A stretch of DNA of 64,000 nt from an uncultured Lachnoclostridium sp. (GTDB taxonomy: Bacteria > Bacillota > Clostridia > Lachnospirales > Lachnospiraceae): the NCBI GenBank assembly GCA_944376715.1, contig CALWDO010000004.1:1-64000 (forward strand). Reading direction: 5' to 3'. The position numbers and the translations under genes were made by a program. Of this stretch, positions 25,835-34,895 are shown one piece after another. The notes under the pieces are model-generated. The model saw only the letters and a program-made list of their open reading frames with translations, made no database searches and was not told the origin of the DNA. How positions within the stretch are numbered: the first letter of the stretch is position 1; every line of letters begins with the position of its first letter.

Positions 25835-25849
25835 GCACCTATTCCTGTT

Positions 25850-26539
25850 CTATCTGCCGTTTTCTGTCAGCGCGTTATAGGCTGCCGCCTGCTCCGCCGC
25901 TTTTTTGGTCCGCCCGCTGCCCTCGCCGATTACCTGATCGCCCAGCAGGGCCTGTACTACGAACAGTTTCCGGTGATCCGGCCCTTCTTCACGGATCAGC
26001 TCATAATGGAGCCGCTCCGCGTGACATGCCTGGATCCGCTCCTGGAGAATGGTCTTACTATCATAAAAGAGTTTTTTATTTTCCAGATCATTCAGTATGA
26101 ATTTCAGAATAAATTCTTTTGCGCTAGTAAAACCACCGTCCAGATAAATAGCGCCGATCAGCGCTTCACACGCGTCCGAAGTGATAGACGGACGTTCTCT
26201 TCCTCCTCCGGCTTCCTCTCCCTTTCCCAGAAAAATATATTTACCCAGGCCGATCTCTTTCGCGCAGATCGCCAGACTCTGCTCGCACACCAGGCTGGCA
26301 CGCGTCTTTGTCGCGTCCCCTTCCGGCATCTCAGGATACTTAATATATAAAAATTCGCTGGTCACCAGCTCCAGTACCGCGTCCCCCAGGAATTCCAGCC
26401 GTTCATTGGACAGAAGTTTTCCCATATGTCTCTCATTCACATAAGAGCTGTGACTCATGGCCTGTGTAAGAAGAGCCGGATTCCGGAACTGATATCCGAT
26501 CTTCTCTTCCAGTTCTTTTAGAAGTGTATTCTCTTTCAT
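25850..26539 (-). CDS. rnc: Ribonuclease III
   Basis: 229 residues. The signature NERLEFLGDAVLELV and the second catalytic Glu region (SDACEALIGAIYLDGG) are present, followed by a double-stranded-RNA-binding domain (about 155-229). It cleaves double-stranded RNA, including rRNA precursors. It is the first gene of the rnc-smc-ftsY run after the hairpin at 26566-26587. Confidence 0.97.
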   Translation of the reverse strand: MKENTLLKELEEKIGYQFRNPALLTQAMSHSSYVNERHMGKLLSNERLEFLGDAVLELVTSEFLYIKYPEMPEGDATKTRASLVCEQSLAICAKEIGLGKYIFLGKGEEAGGGRERPSITSDACEALIGAIYLDGGFTSAKEFILKFILNDLENKKLFYDSKTILQERIQACHAERLHYELIREEGPDHRKLFVVQALLGDQVIGEGSGRTKKAAEQAAAYNALTENGR

Positions 26540-26565
26540 TGGACTCTCCTTCTGTAATATGAAAG

Positions 26566-26587
26566 TACCCGCAGCAAGCTGCGGGTA
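26566..26587 (-). terminator. Hairpin between acpP and rnc
   Basis: TACCCGCAGC and GCTGCGGGTA pair perfectly around AA (10 bp). The following minus-strand bases (CTTTCATATT) are only partly T-rich, so it may be a partial terminator or a processing stem that sets the acpP-to-rnc ratio. Confidence 0.65.
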
Positions 26588-26592
26588 TCCAT

Positions 26593-26823
26593 CTAGTTTA
26601 TTGCATTTTTAATCTGCTCTACCGCATCCCCGACCGATACGATCTTCTCCGCATCTTCATTGGAAATCTCGATGTCAAACTCTTCTTCGATGCCCATAAT
26701 AATCTGAAAAATATCCAGGGAATCTGCTCCCAGATCGTCCACAAACGTGGTGTCCATCGTGATCTCATCCGCGTCTACATTCAACACTTCCGCGATGATC
26801 TCTTTTAATTTTTCAAATTCCAT
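26593..26823 (-). CDS. acpP: Fatty-acid acyl carrier protein
   Basis: 76 residues, acidic, with the standard phosphopantetheine site [10 protein letters not shown]. It carries acyl chains in fatty-acid synthesis and donates them to PlsX-PlsY. It follows plsX by 14 bases. It differs from the cluster carrier at 9727-9960, which has a non-standard site. Confidence 0.96.
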   Translation of the reverse strand: MEFEKLKEIIAEVLNVDADEITMDTTFVDDLGADSLDIFQIIMGIEEEFDIEISNEDAEKIVSVGDAVEQIKNAIN

Positions 26824-26837
26824 GCCTTCATTCCTTC

Positions 26838-27851
26838 CTAACTTTCTTTTTCCCCGATCCCGGCTTTAATCTTTTCGTTAATCTGCTGATGTTTGAAAGT
26901 CACGCACTGAATGATGGAATTGCGGATCTCCAGCGCTTTGGAATTCCCATGGGTCTTAACTACCAGTCCCTTCAGACCCAGCAGCGGCGCTCCGCCGTGC
27001 TCGCTGGTATCGAACTGTTTTAAAGTCTTTTTCAGAGCCGGCTTCACCAGAAGCGCGCCGATCTTGCTCCTAAGGCTGCTCATCATGCCCTTCTTCACCA
27101 TGGAAATCAGCGTGGCGCCCACGCCCTCATACAGTTTCAGAATGATATTGCCTGCGAAGGCTTCGCAGACAATCACATCCGCATACCCGGACGGGATATC
27201 ACGTGCCTCGATGCTTCCTATAAAATTAATATCATCGCACGCCTTTAGCAGAGGAAATGTCTCTTTTACCAGGGCATTACCCTTTTCTTCTTCCGCTCCG
27301 ATGTTGACAATCGCCACGCGCGGATTGGGGATGCCTACCACATGTTCCATATAAATGGATCCCATCTTGGCAAACTGCACCAGATGAGACGGTCTTGCGT
27401 CCACGTTGGCTCCACAGTCAATCAGAAGAGAAGCTCCCTTTTCCGTCGGCAGAAGCGGCGCCAGAGGCGGGCGTTCCACGCCCTTGATTCTTCCAACGAT
27501 GAGCTGTCCGCCTACCAGCACGGCTCCTGTGCTTCCCGCGCCCACGAAGGCATCTGCCTCACCGTTTTTTACCATCTTCATAGCCACCACAATGGATGAA
27601 TCCTTCTTCGTACGAATCGCCTGCACCGGCGGCTCCGCCATCTCGATGACTTCAGTGGCGTTCACCACCTCGATCCTTGAAGCGTCGTACTGATATTTCT
27701 GCAGCTCTGAACGTACTGCTTCCTCCTGGCCCACCAGAAATACTTTAATGTCATCCCTGCTGTTTACGGCGTCTACCGCGCCTTTCACGATCTCCAGCGG
27801 CGCATAGTCTCCACCCATGGCGTCCACTGCTACTCTGACCAGCTCCTGCAT
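26838..27851 (-). CDS. plsX: Phosphate acyltransferase PlsX
   Basis: 337 residues with the family blocks [24 protein letters not shown] and [15 protein letters not shown]. It makes acyl-phosphate from acyl-ACP for phospholipid synthesis. GGAGGAATAAGG precedes the ATG, and a strong promoter with an inverted repeat lies at 27878-27906. plsX heads plsX-acpP, followed by rnc-smc-ftsY. Confidence 0.96.
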   Translation of the reverse strand: MQELVRVAVDAMGGDYAPLEIVKGAVDAVNSRDDIKVFLVGQEEAVRSELQKYQYDASRIEVVNATEVIEMAEPPVQAIRTKKDSSIVVAMKMVKNGEADAFVGAGSTGAVLVGGQLIVGRIKGVERPPLAPLLPTEKGASLLIDCGANVDARPSHLVQFAKMGSIYMEHVVGIPNPRVAIVNIGAEEEKGNALVKETFPLLKACDDINFIGSIEARDIPSGYADVIVCEAFAGNIILKLYEGVGATLISMVKKGMMSSLRSKIGALLVKPALKKTLKQFDTSEHGGAPLLGLKGLVVKTHGNSKALEIRNSIIQCVTFKHQQINEKIKAGIGEKES

Positions 27852-27877
27852 CCTTATTCCTCCTTGTTATCTATATC

Positions 27878-27906
27878 ATAATACGAAAACCATTTCGTGA
27901 AGTCAA
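27878..27906 (-). promoter_or_regulatory. plsX promoter with a palindrome in the spacer
   Basis: On the minus strand: TTGACT (27901-27906), 17-base spacer, TATTAT (27878-27883). The spacer holds the inverted repeat ACGAAA-TGGT-TTTCGT, a possible repressor site that would overlap RNA polymerase. Confidence 0.7.
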
Positions 27907-27996
27907 TAGTTTTTCATTCAAAATATTTTCAAACGGCATATCCTTTCCGCCTTTTTTCTGGTATCATAGGGGTATGTATGACAAGGAGGATTTACT

Positions 27997-29136
27997 ATGC
28001 GGATTCAAAGTAAAAAGGTGTGGATTGCAGACCAGTTCACCGAAGCCGTTATCGAGATTCAGGAGGGAAAAATCACCGGCATCTTTCCTTATGGAAGCAA
28101 GCCTGCAGATATGGATTATGGAAACCTGCGCATTGTTCCCGGATTTCTGGATATCCACTGCCACGGCGCTTATGAATTTGACACCAACGACGCTAACGAA
28201 GAAGGCCTGCGCCGCTGGGCAAAAAATATCGTTTCAGAAGGGGTAACCGGATTTCTTGCCACCACCATTACACAGAGTGAAGAAGTCCTGACTGCCGCCG
28301 TCGCCAACGTGGCAAAAGTTATGGAAGGCAAATATGACGGCGCGGAGATTCTCGGCATCCATTTTGAAGGGCCCTATCTGGATATGAAATATAAAGGCGC
28401 TCAGCCGGAACAGTACATTGTCAAACCCACCATTGAACAGTTCTGCCATTATCAGGAAGCGGCAAAAGGCCATATCCGCTATATCACCATGGCCACCGAG
28501 ACAGACGAGGACTTTGCCCTGACCCATTATCTTACGGAGCATGGCGTCACAGTCAGCATCGGCCATTCTGCGGCCACCTATGAGCAGGCAGTCATGGCCT
28601 ATGCCAACGGTGCCCGTTCCATGACTCATGTCTATAATGGCATGTCCCCGTTCAACCACCGCGCCAACGGACTGGTGGGCGCCGCTTACCGCATACGCAC
28701 CATGTATGGTGAAATCATCTGCGACGGCTGTCATTCCACTCCGGCCGCCCTGAACAATTATTTTATGTGCAAAGGACCGGACTATGCTATCATGGTTTCC
28801 GACGCTCTGATGGCAAAAGGTACGCCTGTAGGCAGCCATTATCTCTTCGGCGGCAACGAGATCGAAATCTACCCGGATGGAAGCGCGCATCTTGTGGACT
28901 CCGGCAAACTGGCAGGTTCCACGCTGCGTCTGAACCAGGGGCTTCGCATCCTGGTGGAAGAAGCCATGGTACCGTTCAACTATGCCATCAATTCCTGTAC
29001 GGTCAACCCTGCGCGGTGTATCGGTATCGCCGACCGGAAAGGTACGATCGGAGTCGGTATGGATGCAGATCTGGTGGTCCTGGAAAAAGACTACAATGTC
29101 CGCCAGACTTACTGCATGGGCAAACCACAACTGTAA
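27997..29136 (+). CDS. nagA: N-acetylglucosamine-6-phosphate deacetylase
   Basis: 379 residues, an amidohydrolase of normal NagA length. Metal and substrate residues are in PGFLDIHCHGAYEF, HFEGPYLDMKYKGAQ, VSIGHSAATYEQA, THVYNGMSPFNHRANG and VSDALMAKGTPVG. It frees acetate from GlcNAc-6-P during amino-sugar or wall recycling. CAAGGAGG lies seven bases before the ATG. It is on the opposite strand to its neighbours, between plsX and rpmF, and no nagB is near. Confidence 0.92.
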   Translation: MRIQSKKVWIADQFTEAVIEIQEGKITGIFPYGSKPADMDYGNLRIVPGFLDIHCHGAYEFDTNDANEEGLRRWAKNIVSEGVTGFLATTITQSEEVLTAAVANVAKVMEGKYDGAEILGIHFEGPYLDMKYKGAQPEQYIVKPTIEQFCHYQEAAKGHIRYITMATETDEDFALTHYLTEHGVTVSIGHSAATYEQAVMAYANGARSMTHVYNGMSPFNHRANGLVGAAYRIRTMYGEIICDGCHSTPAALNNYFMCKGPDYAIMVSDALMAKGTPVGSHYLFGGNEIEIYPDGSAHLVDSGKLAGSTLRLNQGLRILVEEAMVPFNYAINSCTVNPARCIGIADRKGTIGVGMDADLVVLEKDYNVRQTYCMGKPQL

Positions 29137-29144
29137 ACAAAAAT

Positions 29145-29177
29145 CGGGAGCCTGCTTTCGCAGACTCCCGTCTTTTT
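29145..29177. terminator. Bidirectional terminator between nagA and rpmF
   Basis: CGGGAG-CCTGC pairs with GCAG-A-CTCCCG around TTTC (29145-29170), followed by TCTTTTT on the plus strand; the minus strand has a T run from the caaaaatc bases. It serves both converging genes. Confidence 0.8.
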
Positions 29178-29181
29178 ACTC

Positions 29182-29361
29182 TTAGTCAACTGCAACGATC
29201 TCTTTCTTATTGTAAGAACCACAGGCCTTGCAGACTCTGTGAGACATCATAAGAGCACCGCATTTGCTGCATTTTACTAAATTCGGAGCGCTCATTTTCC
29301 AGTTCGCTCTTCTCTTATCTCTTCTTCCTTTGGAAGATTTATTTTTTGGACAAATAGACAC
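29182..29361 (-). CDS. rpmF: 50S ribosomal protein L32
   Basis: 59 residues from a GTG start at 29361, with GAGGAGG eight bases upstream. The protein begins SICPKNKSSKGRRDKRRAN and has the zinc-type Cys pairs CSKCG and CKACG. It is a small part of the large ribosomal subunit. Length and sequence fit the family well. A perfect-spacing promoter precedes it (29407-29435). The DUF177/YceD gene that often precedes rpmF is absent here. Confidence 0.96.
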   Translation of the reverse strand: MSICPKNKSSKGRRDKRRANWKMSAPNLVKCSKCGALMMSHRVCKACGSYNKKEIVAVD

Positions 29362-29406
29362 AGGTTACACCTCCTCTATGCTTTTCTCAAAATTCACACT
29401 TGTTAC

Positions 29407-29435
29407 ATTATACACATCGCATGAGGGGATGTCAA
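29407..29435 (-). promoter_or_regulatory. rpmF promoter
   Basis: On the minus strand: TTGACA (29430-29435), 17-base spacer, TATAAT (29407-29412): a full consensus match. rpmF is thus transcribed on its own and not only from ackA. Confidence 0.8.
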
Positions 29436-29446
29436 GCACTTTCTTT

Positions 29447-30643
29447 TTATTTGATCAGTGCCAGGGTCTCCCTTGCAATCGCAAGCTCCTCGTTGGTCGG
29501 AATCAGCATAACCTTCACTTTAGAGTCCGGAGCGGAGATGACTCTTCTCTCACCGCGTACATTGTTTGCCTCATCGTCAATCTTCACGCCAAGATATGCA
29601 AGATAATTGCAGACATTCTTTCTTGTATTCTTGTCGTTCTCACCTACGCCCGCGGTAAATGCGATAGCGTCTACGCCATTCATGGCTGCGGTATAAGCGC
29701 CGATATATTTAGCAACTCTGTAAACAAACGCTTCCAGTGCCACTTCTGCCAGATGGTTTCCTTCGCCCGCTGCTTTTTCGATATCGCGGAAGTCGCTGGA
29801 AATGCCGCCGCTCATGCCAAGCACGCCGGATTTTTTATTCAGGATATTCAGAACTTCATTTACATCCTTGCCCTCTTTATTGCAGATGAACTGCACAACT
29901 GCCGGATCAATGTCGCCGCTTCTGGTTCCCATGATCAGACCTTCCAGAGGAGTCAGACCCATGGAAGTATCCACGCATTTTCCGCCGATGGAGGCAGATA
30001 CACTGGCGCCGTTGCCCAGATGACATACGATCACTTTTGCATTCTCCGGATCCAGATTGCCGAATTTAATCGCTTCACCAGATACATACAGATGGCTCGT
30101 TCCATGGAAGCCGTAACGGCGGATGCCGTATTTTTCATAATATTCATGCGGGATCGCATACATATATGCCTTCTCCGGCATCTTCATACCGAAACCGGTA
30201 TCCCATACCGCCACATTCGGAGTACCCGGCATAGCCTTCTCGCATGCTTCGATACCCATCAGGTTTGCAGGATTGTGCAGCGGTCCTAAGTCGAAGCACT
30301 CTCTGATCACGCGCTTTACATCTTCGTCCACAATAATGGAGTCGCTGTAAGTGGTACCGCCGTGCAGAACGCGGTGTCCTACTGCTGCGATCTCGCTGGT
30401 GTCCTTGATCACACCGTAAGTCGGATCCTGCAGAGCCTCCATTACCATCTCGATCGCCGTTACATGAGTCGGCATCTCTTTCTCTACCACATAATCTTCT
30501 TTGCCAGTTGCTTTGTGGGTCAGCTTGGAACCTTCGATTCCAATTCTCTCGCAAAGCCCTTTTGCAACAACGGACTCATTGTCCATGTCGATCAGCTGAT
30601 ATTTCAGAGAAGAGCTTCCGCAGTTAATCACTAAAATCTTCAT
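29447..30643 (-). CDS. ackA: Acetate kinase
   Basis: 398 residues. Family blocks are VINCGSSSLKYQLID at the start, HGTSHLYVSGEA, CHLGNGASVSA and FTAGVGENDKNTRKN. It makes ATP from acetyl-phosphate, releasing acetate. PduL (30869-31435) lies upstream on the same strand and would supply acetyl-phosphate from acetyl-CoA. Between the two genes is a hairpin-rich stretch of about 200 bases. Confidence 0.96.
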   Translation of the reverse strand: MKILVINCGSSSLKYQLIDMDNESVVAKGLCERIGIEGSKLTHKATGKEDYVVEKEMPTHVTAIEMVMEALQDPTYGVIKDTSEIAAVGHRVLHGGTTYSDSIIVDEDVKRVIRECFDLGPLHNPANLMGIEACEKAMPGTPNVAVWDTGFGMKMPEKAYMYAIPHEYYEKYGIRRYGFHGTSHLYVSGEAIKFGNLDPENAKVIVCHLGNGASVSASIGGKCVDTSMGLTPLEGLIMGTRSGDIDPAVVQFICNKEGKDVNEVLNILNKKSGVLGMSGGISSDFRDIEKAAGEGNHLAEVALEAFVYRVAKYIGAYTAAMNGVDAIAFTAGVGENDKNTRKNVCNYLAYLGVKIDDEANNVRGERRVISAPDSKVKVMLIPTNEELAIARETLALIK

Positions 30644-30666
30644 TTCTATGTATCTCCCTGTCTATA

Positions 30667-30852
30667 TTCTTTATGCGGCGCCGAGCGACGCCTTTTTAGC
30701 AGTACCGGCCGCTGACCGTGAGGCACTGTTCCGCAGTACCGGCCGCAGACACAATCTGCGGCGCGCGGGCTTTCGCCCTATCTCCCGCTCAGCGTCCGGT
30801 CACAGATGCAAGCAAGCTTGCATCCGGGCCTCCCTCTGACCGGGAGGCACTG
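30667..30852. repeat. Hairpin-rich intergenic repeat between ackA and pduL
   Basis: A GC-rich, non-coding stretch built of short repeats and stems. gcagtaccggccgc occurs twice (30699-30712, 30733-30746) and ctgaccgNgaggcactg twice (30712-30728, 30836-30852). Stems: GCCGCAGA/TCTGCGGC (30742-30762), GGGC/GCCC around TTTC (30767-30778), the palindrome GATGCAAGC-AA-GCTTGCATC (30805-30824), and CCTCCC/GGGAGG (30829-30847). It resembles REP/BIME-type elements. It may end or process the pduL-ackA transcript. Confidence 0.7.
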
Positions 30853-30868
30853 CTCATTGCCTTCGCGT

Positions 30869-31435
30869 CTATTTTACGATTTCGCCGTATACTTCTCCAG
30901 AGCATGCTGCGGCGTTTGCCTCATCAGTATCGATGTGCATAGCCAGAGCATATTTGGGGCTTACGCGTACTACTACATCGCCAAATACAAGGCTTCTGCC
31001 GTCGGTATCGATCTTCACGGATACGATATCTTTGTCCTTCACGCCCAGTTTCTCCGCGTCTTCCGGAGTTGCATGAATATGACGTTTTGCAGCGATCACG
31101 CCTTCCTTCACTTCTACCTCTCCTGCAGGTCCTACCAGCTTACATGCGCCGGAACCAGCCACATCTCCGGACTCACGGATCGGAGCGACTACGCCGATGG
31201 AACGCGCGTCGGTCAGGGACAGTTCAATCTGGGTTTCCGGACGTACCGGTCCAAGAATGGATGCGGTAAGTTCCTTCTTACTTCCTACGATCTTTACTTT
31301 CTCGTTGCTGGCGAACTGGCCCGGCTGAGACAGATCTTTTTTCTTGGTCAGCTCATAGCCCTTTCCGAACAGAGTCTCCAGATCCTCCTGAGTTACATGT
31401 ACGTGACGAGCAGATGTTTCAACAATGAATTTCAT
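30869..31435 (-). CDS. pduL: PduL-type phosphate acyltransferase
   Basis: 188 residues (or 191 from the ATG at 31444). Two similar halves carry the zinc-binding His motifs SARHVHV and AKRHIHA. PduL enzymes interconvert acyl-CoA and acyl-phosphate; beside ackA the likely substrate is acetyl-CoA, replacing an ordinary Pta. There are no microcompartment genes nearby, and no N-terminal targeting peptide, so it is probably the cytosolic type. The ATG at 31435 lies ten bases after AAGGAG; the ATG at 31444 is only one base from it. Confidence 0.93.
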   Translation of the reverse strand: MKFIVETSARHVHVTQEDLETLFGKGYELTKKKDLSQPGQFASNEKVKIVGSKKELTASILGPVRPETQIELSLTDARSIGVVAPIRESGDVAGSGACKLVGPAGEVEVKEGVIAAKRHIHATPEDAEKLGVKDKDIVSVKIDTDGRSLVFGDVVVRVSPKYALAMHIDTDEANAAACSGEVYGEIVK

Positions 31436-31498
31436 AATATTCATTCTCCTTTTATAAATGTATATTGTGGTAACGCTGCCGGGCAGCTTTACTGACTT

Positions 31499-32557
31499 TT
31501 ATACTTCCCCGGTCTCTGAAACCAGGATACAGTTGGGGGTCTCCACCTTCAGCGGTTTGCCCCACAGGCTGAAATAGCCTTCCTCGTAATTGACCCTGAA
31601 GATCGTCATGGTATTGGACTCATGGTTCAGGGCCATGATATGGCGGTTATCCGGGAAGAAATCCGCAGCTTTCGGATAGTCCCCGCTGATAGGCAGGATA
31701 CAGATTTTCTCCAGTTTTCCGGTCTGATTGTCCACGCTGAAAACCCCCACGCTGTTGTCTCCGGCATTGGAACAGAGAACGTATTTCCAGTCTCTGGAAA
31801 ACCGCAGCACACAGGCGGCGCTGTTCGCAGAATGATAGCTGTTCAGAGTGGAAATAGTCTGCACCAGCTCAAATATGGGGCCTCTCGGCCCTGCGGTATA
31901 GGAATATACGCTGATATAATTCTTCAGTTCACAGATCAGATACGCGAATCTCCCGTCCGGACTGAACTTGATAATCCGGGGAGCACTCTCCTGCTCGCAG
32001 CGGAGCATGTCCACCAGTTTGATCTTGCCTGTATCATGATTGAACTTGTATATCTTCACCTGGTCCACGCCCAAGTCTACCGCGCACAGATAGTTCTGAT
32101 CCGGCGTGATATTCACGCAGTTTACATGGGGACGGAAATTCCGCTCCGCCACGCTGCCCAATCCTTTGTGGAAAACTTCGTCGGTCATCTCTCCGATGGT
32201 GCCGTCTTCATTCAGCCGCATCACGGTCACCTTTCCGTCATGCCAGCCTGCCACAAACAGGAACTTATCCTCCTTGTCCGTGGAAAGGTAACAGCCTCTC
32301 ATGCCAAAGATCGACGCGCTGTTCATCGGTTCCAGATCCCCGTCCGGAAGAATCTTAAAGGATCTGACGCCTTCATCCGCGATGGAATAAAGATATTTGC
32401 CATTATGAGACTTTTTGATATAAGACGGATTGTTGATCGGTACGACCTTTCTCTCACGGGCACGGCCGTTCTCCACATCCAGGTCATAGATATAGATGCC
32501 TTTGCTGTTCCCATGCGTATAGGTCCCTACGTATGCCACATATTTTTTCTGATCCAT
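31499..32557 (-). CDS. Lactonase-like seven-bladed beta-propeller protein
   Basis: 352 residues, matching the 6-phosphogluconolactonase/carboxy-cis,cis-muconate cyclase-like family by repeated blades (YVGTYTHGNSKGIYIYDLD; FSPDGRFAYLICELKN; FPDNRHIMALNHESNT). There is no signal peptide, so it is cytoplasmic. The family includes real lactonases and proteins of unknown substrate. GGAGG lies 12 bases before the ATG. The neighbours (pduL, hemL) give no clear pathway link. Confidence 0.82.
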   Translation of the reverse strand: MDQKKYVAYVGTYTHGNSKGIYIYDLDVENGRARERKVVPINNPSYIKKSHNGKYLYSIADEGVRSFKILPDGDLEPMNSASIFGMRGCYLSTDKEDKFLFVAGWHDGKVTVMRLNEDGTIGEMTDEVFHKGLGSVAERNFRPHVNCVNITPDQNYLCAVDLGVDQVKIYKFNHDTGKIKLVDMLRCEQESAPRIIKFSPDGRFAYLICELKNYISVYSYTAGPRGPIFELVQTISTLNSYHSANSAACVLRFSRDWKYVLCSNAGDNSVGVFSVDNQTGKLEKICILPISGDYPKAADFFPDNRHIMALNHESNTMTIFRVNYEEGYFSLWGKPLKVETPNCILVSETGEV

Positions 32558-32631
32558 GTCCGGCTGTTCCTCCCATATGGCGGCTGCTTTGTTTGTCCGC
32601 CCATAGCTATAAAAAGTTTAACATATTTTTG

Positions 32632-33912
32632 CTATTTTGTTAATAGTATTTGAGTCATTTTTTCCAGTGTAAATTCCAGTTCTTCGTCTGTATGCGCCGC
32701 CGACAGGAACATGGCCTCGAACTGGGACGGCGCGATATAGATGCCGCTCTCCAGCATCTTCCGGAAATACTCTGCAAACGCTTTCGTATCCGACTTTTTC
32801 GCGCTTGTGTAATCTGTTACCGGCTCCGGAGAGAAGAACAGGCATCCCAGAGAAGACACGTGATTCACCTGATAAGGCAGACCATGCTCACGGCAGAGCT
32901 TCTCCATACCGCCGTACAGCAATTCTCCCTTTCTTGCCAGTTCCTTATAGACCTCCGGATGCTCATTCAGATAGGTCAGCTGTGCCAGCCCGGCCGCCAT
33001 GGCTACCGGATTGCCGCTCAGCGTCCCTGCCTGATAGACTTTTCCCACCGGAGAAACCACTTCCATGATCTCACGGCGTCCGCCGTAAGCGCCCACCGGC
33101 ATGCCGCCGCCGATAATCTTGCCATAAGTGGTCAGATCTGCCTGGATCCCGTAATACTCCTGTGCTCCGCCGCGGGCCAGACGGAATCCGGTGATCACCT
33201 CATCAAAGATCAGCACCGCGCCGTGCTCTGTACACAGCTTTCTCAGACCTTCCAGGAATCCCGGCGCGGGAGGAACCACGCCCATATTGGCGCCTACCGG
33301 CTCCACAATCAACGCCGCGATCTGACCGTTCCAGGCGTCAAACAGAGCTTTCACGCTGTCCAGATCGTTATAAATAGCTAAAAGAGTGTCTTCCGTACAT
33401 CCTGCCGGCACTCCGGAACTGTCCGGCACTCCGGACGTCATGACTCCCGACCCGGCTTTCACCAGCATGGCGTCGCTGTGTCCGTGATAACAGCCTTCAA
33501 ATTTAATGATCTTGTTCCTGCCGGTATATCCTCTTGCCGCGCGCACCGCGCTCATGACTGCTTCCGTACCGGAGTTTACCATGCGGACCATCTCCACCGA
33601 CGGAACCATGCTGCAGATCAGTCTGGCCATATCTACTTCCGCTTCCGTGGCCGCTCCAAAGCTTAAGCCTTTGCGGCAGGCTTCCATCACCTTCTCCAGT
33701 ACCATGGGATTGGCATGCCCCAGAATCATGGGGCCCCAGGATCCCACATAATCCAGATAGCGTTTTCCGTCCACATCTGTCATGTGGGATCCTTCTGCCG
33801 AAGCGATGAACCGGGGCGTCATGCCGACAGATCCGAATGCGCGGACCGGAGAATTCACGCCTCCCGGTATCAGGTTTACCGCCTCTTCAAACAGCTCTTC
33901 TGATCTGCCCAT
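32632..33912 (-). CDS. hemL: Glutamate-1-semialdehyde 2,1-aminomutase
   Basis: 426 residues, an aminotransferase class III enzyme. The PLP lysine lies in TTYGKIIGGGMPVGAYGG; GTEAVMSAVRAARGYTGR and IFDEVITGFRLARGG are the cofactor blocks. It makes 5-aminolevulinate, feeding hemB. Its ATG overlaps the hemB stop by one base, so translation is coupled. The pathway probably feeds siroheme or corrinoid rather than heme, since no late heme genes are seen. Confidence 0.95.
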   Translation of the reverse strand: MGRSEELFEEAVNLIPGGVNSPVRAFGSVGMTPRFIASAEGSHMTDVDGKRYLDYVGSWGPMILGHANPMVLEKVMEACRKGLSFGAATEAEVDMARLICSMVPSVEMVRMVNSGTEAVMSAVRAARGYTGRNKIIKFEGCYHGHSDAMLVKAGSGVMTSGVPDSSGVPAGCTEDTLLAIYNDLDSVKALFDAWNGQIAALIVEPVGANMGVVPPAPGFLEGLRKLCTEHGAVLIFDEVITGFRLARGGAQEYYGIQADLTTYGKIIGGGMPVGAYGGRREIMEVVSPVGKVYQAGTLSGNPVAMAAGLAQLTYLNEHPEVYKELARKGELLYGGMEKLCREHGLPYQVNHVSSLGCLFFSPEPVTDYTSAKKSDTKAFAEYFRKMLESGIYIAPSQFEAMFLSAAHTDEELEFTLEKMTQILLTK

Positions 33913-34895
33913 CAGCCGATCCTCCCCTCATCCATAAAATGCGCCAGTTCTCTTGCGAAATAGGTCATATAAATATCCACACCGGCACGATAAGCGCATG
34001 CCGCCATCTCACACACAATCGAATCCTCATCAATATAACCGAGCTTCGCCCCTGCCTTCACCATCGCGTACTCTCCGCTGACGCTGTAGGCAGCCATGGG
34101 AACGTCTGTCGCGTCTTTGATCTCACGCACCATATCCAGATAAGACATGGCCGGTTTCACCATGATCAGGTCTGCCCCTTCTTCGATATCAAGCAGAGCC
34201 TCTTTCATGCCTTCCCGACGGTTATGATAATCCATCTGGTAGCTCTTGCGGTCGCCGAATGCAGGCGCGGATCCCGCCGCGTCGCGGAATGGTCCGTAGA
34301 ATGCAGACGCATATTTTACCGCATAAGACATGATGGGTGTGGTCACGAATCCATTCTTATCCAACGCTTCCCGGATGGCCTGAATATGTCCGTCCATCAT
34401 ATCTGACGGCGCCACCATATCGGCTCCTGCCTGTACCTGTGACACGGCGATCTGCGCCAGTTTCTCCAGTGTCAGGTCGTTGTCCACATAATCGCCCTTC
34501 AGGATCCCGCAGTGTCCGTGGCTGGTATATTCACACATGCACACGTCGCCGATATAGTACAGATCCGGCACTTCCTTCTTTGCTTTCGCCATGGCCTTCT
34601 GGATAATGCCGTCGCAGGCATAGGCCTGACTGCCCACTTCATCCTTGTGATCCGGGATGCCGAACAGCATCACGCTGCCTACCCCCGCATCTGCTGTCTC
34701 CGTCAGGATCTCCGGCAGACGATCCAGGCTCCACCGGTACTGTCCCGGCATCGTAGGAATCTCTTCCTTAATGTTCTCCCCTTCTCTTACAAATATGGGA
34801 TATACCAGGGAGCTCTTATCCATCCTGGTCTCCCGAACCATTTTCCTGAGCTTTGCTGTCGTTCTGAGCCTTCTCGGCCTGATCGTCATATCCAT
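33912..34895 (-). CDS. hemB: Porphobilinogen synthase
   Basis: 327 residues. The Schiff-base lysines are in IMSYAVKYASAFYGPF and LIMVKPAMSYLD; the Cys-rich metal site is DVCMCEYTSHGHCG; APSDMMDGHI is also conserved. It condenses two 5-aminolevulinates. The N-terminus (IRPRRLRTTAKLRKMVRET) fits the family, so the start at 34895 (or 34889) is right even though it lies about 80 bases inside the upstream siroheme gene. Confidence 0.96.
   Translation of the reverse strand: MDMTIRPRRLRTTAKLRKMVRETRMDKSSLVYPIFVREGENIKEEIPTMPGQYRWSLDRLPEILTETADAGVGSVMLFGIPDHKDEVGSQAYACDGIIQKAMAKAKKEVPDLYYIGDVCMCEYTSHGHCGILKGDYVDNDLTLEKLAQIAVSQVQAGADMVAPSDMMDGHIQAIREALDKNGFVTTPIMSYAVKYASAFYGPFRDAAGSAPAFGDRKSYQMDYHNRREGMKEALLDIEEGADLIMVKPAMSYLDMVREIKDATDVPMAAYSVSGEYAMVKAGAKLGYIDEDSIVCEMAACAYRAGVDIYMTYFARELAHFMDEGRIG

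Noticed and set aside
30667-30852. Possible CRISPR array or integron attC sites
   Set aside because: The repeats are of different lengths and unevenly spaced, with no set of similar spacers, and no cas or integrase gene is near.
31475-31487. Terminator between pduL and the lactonase-like gene
   Set aside because: GCTGCC/GGCAGC forms a short stem, but no T run follows on the minus strand, so it is too weak to call.
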